From an uncultured bacterium (GTDB taxonomy: Bacteria > Bacillota > Clostridia > Lachnospirales > Lachnospiraceae): 6,845 bases of DNA. The number at the start of each line of letters is the position of its first letter. The stretch's first letter is position 1. The notes below the pieces were generated by a model. It searched no databases. It was given only the letters and a program-made list of their open reading frames with translations, and was not told the DNA's origin. Location of the stretch: assembly GCA_947086625.1 (NCBI GenBank), contig CAMTZV010000079.1:1-6845 (forward strand), given 5' to 3'. The position numbers and the translations under genes were made by a program. Below are positions 1 to 5,737 of the stretch, piece by piece.

Positions 1-994
1 CAGCATCAGCGCTTCCTATGTAAAGGGCCTTATCGATGTGATCGGCGAGCGTGATTTTTCCGTAAATGTGATTTCCAAATCCGGTACGACGACAGAGCCC
101 GCGATCGCTTTTCGTATTTTCAAGAAAATGCTGGAGAAAAAATACGGCAAGGAGGAGGCAGCGAAGCGTATCTATGCGACAACGGACAAGGCGCGGGGTG
201 CGCTTAAGAGCCTCTCCGACGAGGAGGGCTACGAGACGTTTGTCGTACCGGATGACGTCGGGGGCCGCTTCTCTGTTCTGACGGCTGTCGGCCTGCTTCC
301 GATCGCAGCCAGCGGGGCGGATCTGGACAAGCTGATGGAGGGCGCTGCCGAGGGTCGAAGACTTGCACTGACGCAGGACTTTGCGGACAATGACGCAATG
401 CGCTATGCGGCGATCCGAAACATTTTGCTGCGCAAGGGCAAGGCGGTCGAGGTTCTGGCAAACTATGAGCCGAGTCTGCACTATGTTTCCGAGTGGTGGA
501 AGCAGCTCTACGGCGAGAGCGAGGGCAAGGATCAGAAGGGTATTTTCCCTGCATCCGTGGATCTGACGACTGACCTGCACTCCATGGGGCAGTTTATTCA
601 GGACGGAAGCCGCATCATGTTTGAGACGGTTTTGAATGTTGAGAAGTCGAGGGAGTGCGTGCTCATCGAGGAGGAAGCGGTAGATCTCGACGGCCTGAAT
701 TATCTGGCGGGAAAGGATATGGATTTTGTCAATAAGAGCGCAATGAACGGAACGATCCTGGCGCACACGGACGGAAACGTGCCGAATCTGATGGTAAAGA
801 TTCCCGAGCAGGACGAGTATTATCTGGGCGAGCTGTTTTATTTCTTTGAGTTTGCGTGCGGCATCAGCGGTTACCTGTTAGGCGTGAACCCGTTCAATCA
901 GCCCGGTGTGGAGAGTTACAAGAAAAACATGTTTGCGCTGCTCGGAAAACCCGGCTACGAGGACGCACGGGAGGCACTTTTGAAGCGGCTGTAA
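1..994 (+). CDS. pgi: Glucose-6-phosphate isomerase, C-terminal part (5' truncated)
   Basis: This enzyme interconverts glucose 6-phosphate and fructose 6-phosphate in the cytoplasm, at the head of glycolysis and in gluconeogenesis. The reading frame is open from base 2, so the gene starts left of the window. About 330 residues are visible; bacterial clostridial enzymes are usually near 450, so roughly the first quarter is missing. The visible part has the sugar-phosphate loop SKSGTTTEP, the family signature [17 protein letters not shown], and the C-terminal signature around [14 protein letters not shown]. By analogy with the animal enzyme, the catalytic set would be Arg in GGRFS (visible residue 89), Glu in GESEGK (172), His in DLHSMGQF (193) and Lys in GVESYK (307); all are present, so the enzyme looks intact. 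The stop codon TAA (992-994) lies inside a predicted WalR box for the next gene. No clear terminator follows. Identity is very secure. Confidence 0.97.
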   Translation, partial: SISASYVKGLIDVIGERDFSVNVISKSGTTTEPAIAFRIFKKMLEKKYGKEEAAKRIYATTDKARGALKSLSDEEGYETFVVPDDVGGRFSVLTAVGLLPIAASGADLDKLMEGAAEGRRLALTQDFADNDAMRYAAIRNILLRKGKAVEVLANYEPSLHYVSEWWKQLYGESEGKDQKGIFPASVDLTTDLHSMGQFIQDGSRIMFETVLNVEKSRECVLIEEEAVDLDGLNYLAGKDMDFVNKSAMNGTILAHTDGNVPNLMVKIPEQDEYYLGELFYFFEFACGISGYLLGVNPFNQPGVESYKKNMFALLGKPGYEDAREALLKRL

Positions 995-1006
995 TAATTT
1001 TGTAAT
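990..1006 (+). promoter_or_regulatory. Predicted WalR (YycF) binding site 1, upstream of the cell-wall hydrolase promoter
   Basis: The sequence TGTAAT-AATTT-TGTAAT is an exact match to the direct-repeat consensus known for WalR in Bacillus subtilis and Staphylococcus aureus (TGTWAH-N5-TGTWAH). It ends 6 bp before the -35 hexamer, a sensible place for an activator. The downstream gene encodes a cell-wall hydrolase, the classic class of WalR target. The match to consensus is seen directly; binding by WalR is inferred, and the region is AT-rich, which raises the chance-match rate. Confidence 0.55.
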
Positions 1007-1012
1007 AATTGT

Positions 1013-1041
1013 TTGACAAACATAAGAACCTCTGCTATAAT
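1013..1041 (+). promoter_or_regulatory. Consensus sigma-A promoter for the cell-wall hydrolase gene
   Basis: The -35 TTGACA (1013-1018) and -10 TATAAT (1036-1041) are both perfect, separated by exactly 17 bp. The -10 also carries the extended TG element (TGC before TATAAT, 1033-1035). Transcription should start near 1048, giving a leader of about 138 nt before the ATG at 1186. This is about as strong a housekeeping promoter as sequence alone can predict. Confidence 0.9.
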
Positions 1042-1047
1042 CAAATG

Positions 1048-1064
1048 CGTAACAAATTTGTAAC
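1048..1064 (+). promoter_or_regulatory. Possible second WalR-type direct repeat at the transcription start
   Basis: CGTAAC-AAATT-TGTAAC fits the WalR TGTWAH-N5-TGTWAH pattern at 11 of 12 defined positions; the first base is C instead of T. It overlaps the predicted start of transcription, where a bound regulator would be expected to repress or to add a second layer of control. It also contains the 10-bp palindrome ACAAATTTGT (1052-1061), so a different dimeric regulator is possible. Confidence 0.35.
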
Positions 1065-1122
1065 AATCTTAATAAATTTTAAATAATACGAATGAAAAAG
1101 TTACAAATTGTGTAAAATAATA

Positions 1123-1147
1123 GAAAAGAACCTTAAAAGTTCTTTTC
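1123..1147 (+). other. Hairpin in the hydrolase mRNA leader
   Basis: A perfect 9-bp inverted repeat, GAAAAGAAC (1123-1131) and GTTCTTTTC (1139-1147), encloses a 7-nt loop. It lies within the untranslated leader, 38 nt before the hydrolase ATG. The stem is AT-rich, and the right arm is itself T-rich, so it could be a weak terminator for pgi readthrough, an attenuator or an mRNA-stability element. It is followed by an A-rich stretch and not a T tract, so a strong terminator is unlikely. Confidence 0.45.
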
Positions 1148-1185
1148 AAAAATAAAAAACGCATGTTATAGCGGAGGTTATTTTT

Positions 1186-2490
1186 ATGAGTTGGAATAGA
1201 AAATTTACACAGGGAATTGTACTTTCAGTTTGTACGTTTACATTGGTCTGCGGCGCTTTTTTGTTTGGCGGCGTAGAACCGGAGAAGCCGGAGCAGACAG
1301 TTGTGGCCGGGACACATGCAAAGGCGGGAATCATCGCATCCCTGGAGGAGACACAAAACAGCGTGCTGGATATGGCGCAGGTAGCAAATGCTTCTATTGA
1401 AAAGGCTGAGATCGATATGGTCACTGTCGCACCGAGAAGTGAGGCGGAGACGACGGATGAGCAGACCGAGGAGCCGGAGGCAGAGACGGGTGTCGCTGCG
1501 GATACGGCAGAGGGCACAGAGACAGATGCGCAGAATGCGGAAGGCGCGCAGGAAGATACACAGGAGGGCGGGCAGGCAGCCGGGACCCAGGAGGAGAAAG
1601 AGAGCTCCAAAATCGAAGAGGAATGGCAGGATAAGGTTATGGCGGATGTGGAGGATTCGTTAAGCATTCGCGCAAAGGGCAAGAAGGACGCTGAGATCGT
1701 CGGCAAGCTTTATCCTACATCCGTGGCGACGGTCGTAAAAGAGGGCGAGACCTGGACGAAGATCGAGTCCGGCTCCGTAAAAGGATATGTAAAGAACAAG
1801 TACCTCGTATTTGGCGAAGAAGCATATGAGAATGCAAAGAAGGTATGTAAGAAATACGCGTATGTAAAGACCGACGGCCTTCGGGTCAGAAGCAAGGCGG
1901 ATGAGGACGCTAAGGTGCTCACGGTTGCTGACAAGGGCGATAAGCTCTTATTCAACAGCAAGGCAAAAAAGGTCGACGGCTGGGTAGCAGTCAGAGTAAA
2001 GGAAAAGAAGGGCTATGTGTCGGAAGAGTTTGTCAAGGTGAAGCTCGGAACGACCAAGGCGGTTTCCATCGAGGAAATCGAGGCGCAGAAAGCAAAGGAG
2101 GCAAAGGCAGCGAGCGGTTCCTCCGGCAGCCAGAATGCGGCAACGAGCGCATCGGCGGACGACATGACGCTTCTCGCGGCGATTATCCAGTGTGAGGCGG
2201 GCAGCGAGTGCTATGAGGGCAAGGTCGCAGTCGGCGCAGTCGTATTAAACCGTGTGCGCAGCAGCAGATGGCCGAATTCCATCTCCGGCGTAATCTATCA
2301 GAGCGGGCAGTTCAGCCCCGTCAGAAACGGCTCCCTTGCAAGGGTTCTGGCGAGCGGTAACATCTCAAGCTCCTGTCGTCGGGCGGCGGCAGACGCGCTT
2401 GCGGGCGCAGATCCCACCGGCGGAAAAATGTTTTTCCACCGTGTAAACGGCAGAAGCGGGCTTGTGATCGGCAATCATGTATTTTATTAA
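1186..2490 (+). CDS. Exported cell-wall hydrolase with two SH3-like domains and a SleB-type catalytic domain
   Basis: This protein probably cleaves peptidoglycan at or outside the membrane. Its 434 residues comprise a hydrophobic export segment (about residues 11-29; no lipobox, so a signal peptide or anchor), a spacer, and a very acidic low-complexity stalk (about 85-146). Two bacterial SH3-like domains follow (about 151-210 and 226-286; the second has GLRVRSKAD and ends KGYVSEEFV), then an Ala/Lys/Ser linker and a C-terminal Hydrolase_2 (SleB/CwlJ-type) domain from about 327 to the end. In that domain the likely catalytic Glu is E337 in IIQCEAGSE, followed by the typical VAVGAVVLNRV and the terminal GNHVFY. 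The ATG is chosen because GGAGG (1173-1177) sits 8 nt upstream. SleB proteins are best known from spore germination, but the SH3 domains, housekeeping promoter and WalR-type boxes suggest vegetative wall turnover here. The exact bond cleaved cannot be told. Confidence 0.9.
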   Translation: MSWNRKFTQGIVLSVCTFTLVCGAFLFGGVEPEKPEQTVVAGTHAKAGIIASLEETQNSVLDMAQVANASIEKAEIDMVTVAPRSEAETTDEQTEEPEAETGVAADTAEGTETDAQNAEGAQEDTQEGGQAAGTQEEKESSKIEEEWQDKVMADVEDSLSIRAKGKKDAEIVGKLYPTSVATVVKEGETWTKIESGSVKGYVKNKYLVFGEEAYENAKKVCKKYAYVKTDGLRVRSKADEDAKVLTVADKGDKLLFNSKAKKVDGWVAVRVKEKKGYVSEEFVKVKLGTTKAVSIEEIEAQKAKEAKAASGSSGSQNAATSASADDMTLLAAIIQCEAGSECYEGKVAVGAVVLNRVRSSRWPNSISGVIYQSGQFSPVRNGSLARVLASGNISSSCRRAAADALAGADPTGGKMFFHRVNGRSGLVIGNHVFY

Positions 2491-2499
2491 TGAATAACA

Positions 2500-2534
2500 G
2501 AAAAACAGCCCATGTGGTTGTTTTTCTTTTTTTT
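2500..2534 (+). terminator. Intrinsic terminator of the cell-wall hydrolase gene
   Basis: An 11-bp stem (2500-2510 with 2516-2526, one G-U pair) closes a CATGT loop and is followed by eight T residues (2527-2534). It begins 10 nt after the stop codon. This is a strong Rho-independent terminator and isolates the hydrolase gene from the SPFH gene. Confidence 0.9.
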
Positions 2535-2537
2535 CTC

Positions 2538-2546
2538 TGATATAAT
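2538..2546 (+). promoter_or_regulatory. Candidate extended -10 promoter P1 for the SPFH gene
   Basis: TGATATAAT gives a perfect -10 (TATAAT, 2541-2546) with an extended TG element. A partial -35, TTGTTT (2518-2523), lies at the ideal 17-bp spacing but overlaps the preceding terminator stem. Transcription would start near 2553. Confidence 0.55.
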
Positions 2547-2580
2547 AAAAACACTTGGCGAGGTTTTTTCGAGCTTCGTG

Positions 2581-2589
2581 TGGTATTAT
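2581..2589 (+). promoter_or_regulatory. Candidate extended -10 promoter P2 for the SPFH gene
   Basis: TGGTATTAT reads as an extended -10 (TG-N-TATTAT, -10 at 2584-2589). No good -35 lies at 16-18 bp; TTGGCG at 2555-2560 is 24 bp before the -10 hexamer, too far to be used in the standard way. Transcription would start near 2596, about 30 nt before the ATG. It is weaker than P1 by sequence. Confidence 0.35.
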
Positions 2590-2614
2590 ATATGTAGATA
2601 TATTTATAGATGTT

Positions 2615-2620
2615 AGGAGG
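2615..2620 (+). promoter_or_regulatory. Ribosome binding site that fixes the SPFH start
   Basis: AGGAGG lies 7 nt before the ATG at 2628. An in-frame ATG at 2610 exists, but the Shine-Dalgarno sequence falls after it, so 2610 cannot be the start it serves. The chosen start also puts a run of hydrophobic residues right at the N-terminus, as in QmcA/slipin proteins. Confidence 0.85.
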
Positions 2621-2627
2621 ACATGAC

Positions 2628-3560
2628 ATGAAATTTGTACCGATGATAGCAATTATTATTTTACTTTTTGTCATCTTAATAATTGTAGTTTCCTGTATCA
2701 AGATTGTGCCGCAGGCACACGCAGTCGTAGTGGAGCGTCTGGGCGGGTATCTGGATACATGGAGCGTAGGACTTCACTTCAAGACGCCGTTTATCGACCG
2801 CGTTGCAAAACGTGTGAATTTAAAGGAGCAGGTTGTAGATTTCCCGCCTCAGCCCGTGATCACAAAGGATAACGTAACGATGCAGATTGATACGGTTGTC
2901 TATTTCCAGATCACAGACCCGAAGCTGTTTGCATACGGCGTGGAGAATCCGATCATGGCGATCGAAAATCTGACTGCCACCACACTTCGTAACATTATCG
3001 GCGATCTGGAGCTGGACGAGACACTCACCTCGCGTGAGACGATCAACACAAAGATGCGCGCGTCCCTTGATGTGGCGACCGATCCGTGGGGCATCAAGGT
3101 CAATCGTGTGGAGCTGAAAAACATTATTCCGCCGCAGGCGATTCAGGATGCGATGGAAAAGCAGATGAAGGCGGAGCGCGAGCGCCGCGAGGCAATCTTA
3201 AAGGCAGAGGGCGAAAAGAAATCGACGATCCTTGTAGCCGAGGGTAAAAAGGAGTCCGCGATTCTGGATGCGGAGGCGGAGAAGCAGGCGGCGATCCTTC
3301 GTGCGGAGGCGCGCAAGGAGGCGACGATCCGCGAGGCGGAAGGCCAGGCGGAGGCGATCTTAAAGATTCAGCAGGCAAATGCGGACGGTCTTCGTTTCTT
3401 AAAGGAGGCTCAGCCTGACGCAGGTGTACTGCAGCTGAAGAGTCTGGAGGCGTTTGCCAAGGCGGCGGACGGCAAGGCAACCAAGATCATCATTCCCTCG
3501 GAGATTCAGGGCGTGGCAGGTCTGGCAAAATCGGTTGTGGAGATCGCGTCCGAAAAATAG
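2628..3560 (+). CDS. SPFH/stomatin-like membrane protein (QmcA/slipin type)
   Basis: SPFH proteins form large membrane-bound ring assemblies and often work with membrane proteases; the exact role of this type is not well defined. The 310-residue product is close to E. coli QmcA (about 305). It has an N-terminal membrane segment (about residues 4-24), then the SPFH domain beginning IVPQAHAVVVERLGG. Family blocks follow: PVITKDNVTMQIDTVVYFQ, ATTLRNIIGDLELDETL, and WGIKVNRVELKNIIPP. A long charged coiled coil (about 182-247) consists of six 11-residue units of the form AEGEKKSTILV. A C-terminal segment includes LQLKSLEAFAKAADGKATKIIIP. No NfeD partner gene is next to it in the window, unlike many slipin loci. 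It is flanked by its own promoter region and a terminator, so it is probably monocistronic. Family identity is secure; function is not. Confidence 0.93.
   Translation: MKFVPMIAIIILLFVILIIVVSCIKIVPQAHAVVVERLGGYLDTWSVGLHFKTPFIDRVAKRVNLKEQVVDFPPQPVITKDNVTMQIDTVVYFQITDPKLFAYGVENPIMAIENLTATTLRNIIGDLELDETLTSRETINTKMRASLDVATDPWGIKVNRVELKNIIPPQAIQDAMEKQMKAERERREAILKAEGEKKSTILVAEGKKESAILDAEAEKQAAILRAEARKEATIREAEGQAEAILKIQQANADGLRFLKEAQPDAGVLQLKSLEAFAKAADGKATKIIIPSEIQGVAGLAKSVVEIASEK
3171..3368 (+). repeat. Six tandem 11-residue (33-bp) coiled-coil repeats inside the SPFH gene
   Basis: Residues 182-247 read as six consecutive 11-residue units, each starting with Ala-Glu and usually ending Ala/Thr-Ile-Leu-X: AERERREAILK, AEGEKKSTILV, AEGKKESAILD, AEAEKQAAILR, AEARKEATIRE, AEGQAEAILKI (the last in a shifted register). 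This hendecad periodicity is typical of long SPFH coiled-coil helices. The DNA copies have diverged, so this is protein periodicity and not an active DNA repeat. Confidence 0.85.
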
Positions 3561-3603
3561 CAGGAACCGCGGCATGACATGCAAAATGAGAAAAAACGGA
3601 GCG

Positions 3604-3630
3604 CGGGCTGTCTGAGTGGCAGCCCGTTTT
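3604..3630 (+). terminator. Intrinsic terminator after the SPFH gene
   Basis: CGGGCTGTC (3604-3612) pairs with GGCAGCCCG (3618-3626), a 9-bp GC-rich stem with one G-U pair and a TGAGT loop. An A-rich stretch precedes it and only four T residues follow. The stem is strong but the T tract is short, so some readthrough into argF is plausible. Confidence 0.75.
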
Positions 3631-3739
3631 CACTGCGTATGGGCGCCCGGAGGAAAATGTCAGCAGATGCTGGCGGGTGTCCGGCGCGCGGGCAAGGAGA
3701 GAAATTTTCTCTCCCCGATTGTTTAAGAGGAGGAAAACC
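3631..3739 (+). other. Structured leader region of argF without a recognisable promoter
   Basis: This GC-rich stretch holds a GGGCGCCC palindrome (3641-3648) and two small hairpins: GTCAGC (3659-3664) with GCTGGC (3669-3674), and the near-perfect palindrome at 3696-3714 (GGAGAGAAA-T-TTTCTCTCC). The last ends 13 nt before the argF ribosome binding site. The octamer GCGCGGGC occurs both here (3686-3693) and in the left arm of the preceding terminator (3601-3608). I see no credible -35/-10 pair and no match to the usual ArgR box. How argF is transcribed is therefore unclear. Confidence 0.5.
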
Positions 3740-3743
3740 ATGA
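3657..3743 (+). CDS. Possible 28-codon upstream ORF coupled to argF (tentative)
   Basis: An ATG at 3657 opens a frame of 28 codons whose TGA (3741-3743) overlaps the argF ATG as ATGA, the classic translational-coupling arrangement. GGAGG (3649-3653) precedes it, but only 3 nt before the ATG, closer than is usual. The peptide (starting MSADAGGC, ending LRGGKP) has only two arginines, so it is not an obvious arginine leader peptide. The frame may be accidental; I recognise no family. Confidence 0.2.
   Translation: MSADAGGCPARGQGEKFSLPDCLRGGKP
3728..3733 (+). promoter_or_regulatory. Ribosome binding site that fixes the argF start
   Basis: AGGAGG lies 6 nt before the ATG at 3740. The frame is open further upstream to a GTG at 3677, but the codons from there read through the leader hairpins, and family N-termini match the start at 3740. 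Confidence 0.88.
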
Positions 3744-4729
3744 ATTTACAGGGAAGAGATTTTTTGAAGCTGCTGGATTATACGCCGGAGGAGATCGTCT
3801 ATCTGATCGATCTTGCGGCAGAGCTGAAGGAAAAGAAGAAAAAGGGGATATGCCACGACGAGCTTCGGGGCAAAAATATTGCGCTGATCTTTGAAAAGAC
3901 GAGCACGCGGACGCGCTGCTCCTTTGAGGTGGCGGCGCATGACCTCGGGATGCAGGTGACGTATCTCGATCCTTCCGGCTCGCAGATCGGAAAAAAGGAG
4001 AGCATTGCGGATACGGCGCGGGTGCTGGGCCGGATGTTCGACGGAATCGAGTACCGCGGCTTCGGACAGGATATTGTCGAGGAGCTGGCGCGCTACGCGG
4101 ACGTCCCGGTGTGGAACGGTCTGACAAATGAATTTCATCCGACACAGATGATCGCGGATATGCTGACAGTGCGGGAGCACATCGGGCATTTAAAGGACGT
4201 GAAGTTCGTCTATATGGGCGATGCCCGCTACAACATGGGAAATTCCCTGATGGTGGCGTGTGCGAAGCTCGGCATGGATTTTGTCGCGTGCACGTCGCGG
4301 AAGTATTTTCCGGAGAAAAAGCTTGTGGATATCTGTGAGGAGATTGCAAAGAAGACGGGGGCGACGATCACACTGACCGAGGATGTGGAGGAGGCGGCGG
4401 AAAATGCCGATGTGATCTACACCGACGTGTGGGTGTCCATGGGCGAACCGGCCGAGGTGTGGAAGGAGCGCATCGAGAGCTTAAAGCCGTATCAGGTAAA
4501 CCGGGCGGTCATGGAGCTTGCAAAGCCCACAGCGATCTTTATGCACTGCCTGCCTGCGTTTCATGACTTAAAGACGTCCGTCGGGCGGGAGGTCTACGAA
4601 AAATTTGGGCTTTCCGAGCTCGAGGTGACGGACGAGGTATTCGAGAGCGGACAGTCGGTCGTCTTTGACGAGGCGGAAAATCGGATGCACACGATCAAGG
4701 CGGTCATGTATGCGACGATGCCGCGGTAA
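3740..4729 (+). CDS. argF: Ornithine carbamoyltransferase
   Basis: It transfers the carbamoyl group of carbamoyl phosphate to ornithine, giving citrulline, the sixth step of arginine synthesis; in the reverse direction the same chemistry serves the arginine deiminase pathway. The 329-residue protein has the carbamoyl-phosphate loop STRTR (residues 55-59), HPTQ (133-136), the ornithine-binding SMG loop (DVWVSMG, 233-235) and HCLPAFHD with the catalytic Cys270. The length and the block [33 protein letters not shown] resemble the E. coli ArgF/ArgI and ArcB type more than B. subtilis ArgF. No arcA or arcC and no other arg gene is in the window, so anabolic versus catabolic use is open; argF is used by default. 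The HCLPAFHD and SMG motifs argue against putrescine carbamoyltransferase. It ends 27 bp before birA and is likely cotranscribed with it. Confidence 0.95.
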   Translation: MNLQGRDFLKLLDYTPEEIVYLIDLAAELKEKKKKGICHDELRGKNIALIFEKTSTRTRCSFEVAAHDLGMQVTYLDPSGSQIGKKESIADTARVLGRMFDGIEYRGFGQDIVEELARYADVPVWNGLTNEFHPTQMIADMLTVREHIGHLKDVKFVYMGDARYNMGNSLMVACAKLGMDFVACTSRKYFPEKKLVDICEEIAKKTGATITLTEDVEEAAENADVIYTDVWVSMGEPAEVWKERIESLKPYQVNRAVMELAKPTAIFMHCLPAFHDLKTSVGREVYEKFGLSELEVTDEVFESGQSVVFDEAENRMHTIKAVMYATMPR

Positions 4730-4743
4730 GAGTGGCTGTGCTC

Positions 4744-4750
4744 AGGGGGA
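4744..4750 (+). promoter_or_regulatory. Ribosome binding site supporting a GTG start for birA
   Basis: AGGGGGA lies 6 nt before GTG at 4757. No ATG fits near the expected N-terminus, and the helix-turn-helix domain begins directly after this GTG, so the non-ATG start is well supported. Confidence 0.75.
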
Positions 4751-4756
4751 AAAGAA

Positions 4757-5737
4757 GTGAAGGCAAAAATATTACAGGCGCTGCGCGAGGCCGGAGACTA
4801 TGTCTCCGGGCAGCAGCTTAGCGAGCAATTTTGCGTATCGCGGACGGCAGTCTGGAAAGTGATCGGGCAGCTAAGGGAGGCGGGCTACGAGATCGATTCG
4901 GTTCCAAACAGAGGCTACCGTATCAAAAGTGCGCCGGATGTGCTAAATGAAGCGGAGCTCTCAAGCCTGCGCCGTACGGCGTGGATCGGCAGCCGGCTGG
5001 AATGCTTTGAGGTCATCGGCTCTACGAATACGACGGCAATGCAGATGGCGGAGGAGGGTGCACCCCACGGCACACTCGTAGTCGCCGATCGTCAGGACAA
5101 CGGAAAGGGAAGGCGCGGGCGCGGCTGGGTGCTGCCGGCAGGCGTTGCCATCGCTATGAGCATCGTGTTAAAGCCCGAAAACCTGCATCCGGGCAATGCG
5201 TCGATGCTGACGCTGGTGAGTGCGCTGGCGGTCGTGCGCGGACTCCGGGAGCAGACAGGTATCGAGGCACAGATCAAATGGCCGAACGACATCGTGATCG
5301 GCGGGAAAAAGGTGTGCGGCATTTTGACGGAGATGAGCACGCAGATAGATTACATCAATCACATCGTCGTGGGGATCGGGATCAATGTGCACAATGACAG
5401 ATTTCCGTCAGAGCTTGCAGAGCGGGCGACGAGCCTGTTTTTAGTGAGCGGAAAGCATTACGGCCGCGCCGCGCTGACGGAGGCGGTGTGCGAAGCCTTT
5501 GAGCACTATTATGCGATTTTTTTGCGCACCGAGGATCTGAGCGCTCTGATGGAGGAGTATGGCAGCTATCTTGCCAATATTGGAAGAGCGGTGCGCGTGT
5601 TAGACCCGAAGGCGGAATTCGAGGGTGTGGCAAGAGGCATTTCAGAGCGGGGCGAGCTTTTGGTGGAGACGGAGACCGGTCTGCGGAAGGTCGATTCCGG
5701 GGAAGTGTCTGTGAGAGGGATTTACGGCTATGTATAA
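4757..5737 (+). CDS. birA: Bifunctional biotin--protein ligase / biotin operon repressor
   Basis: BirA makes biotinoyl-5'-AMP from biotin and ATP and attaches biotin to the carrier lysine of carboxylases or decarboxylases; with an N-terminal DNA-binding domain it also represses biotin genes. The 326-residue protein matches full-length bifunctional family members (E. coli about 321). Residues 1-60 form a winged helix-turn-helix (SGQQLSEQFCVSRTAVWKVI, then a wing ending NRGYRI). The catalytic domain has GSTNTTAM, the nucleotide/biotin loop GKGRRGRGW (116-124), KWPNDIVIGGKKVCGILTE (KWPND at 174-178) and GIGINVHND. A small C-terminal SH3-like domain begins near GRAVRVLDPKAEFEGVARGI. The gene starts with GTG. 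It overlaps the next ORF by 8 bp, indicating translational coupling. No biotin synthesis or transport gene and no convincing BirA operator is visible, so its repressor targets lie elsewhere. Confidence 0.95.
   Translation: MKAKILQALREAGDYVSGQQLSEQFCVSRTAVWKVIGQLREAGYEIDSVPNRGYRIKSAPDVLNEAELSSLRRTAWIGSRLECFEVIGSTNTTAMQMAEEGAPHGTLVVADRQDNGKGRRGRGWVLPAGVAIAMSIVLKPENLHPGNASMLTLVSALAVVRGLREQTGIEAQIKWPNDIVIGGKKVCGILTEMSTQIDYINHIVVGIGINVHNDRFPSELAERATSLFLVSGKHYGRAALTEAVCEAFEHYYAIFLRTEDLSALMEEYGSYLANIGRAVRVLDPKAEFEGVARGISERGELLVETETGLRKVDSGEVSVRGIYGYV

Noticed and set aside
1162..1168. CATGTTA, which fits a sporulation sigma-F/G -10 (CATNNTA), before the SleB-type hydrolase
   Set aside because: A start from it would fall on the ribosome binding site, and no matching -35 is seen; the consensus sigma-A promoter explains expression better.
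2610..2612. ATG at 2610 as the start of the SPFH gene
   Set aside because: The ribosome binding site AGGAGG (2615-2620) lies after it and is correctly spaced only for the ATG at 2628.
3572..3582. GCATGACATGC palindrome just after the SPFH stop codon
   Set aside because: Short, with a 1-nt centre, and no T tract; a chance dyad next to the better terminator at 3604-3630.
3677..3679. GTG at 3677 as the start of argF
   Set aside because: It would add 21 residues unlike the family N-terminus and ignores the well-placed AGGAGG before the ATG at 3740.
3696..3714. ArgR box before argF
   Set aside because: The dyad lacks the TGNAT and ATNCA half-sites of the ArgR consensus, so ArgR binding cannot be claimed.
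3723..4349. Long open frame on the minus strand opposite argF, and similar minus-strand frames at 1146-1706, 3124-3480 and 5092-5633
   Set aside because: They lie fully opposite strongly conserved + strand genes, have low-complexity Pro/Arg/Ser-rich translations and no recognisable domains; they are shadows of codon bias.
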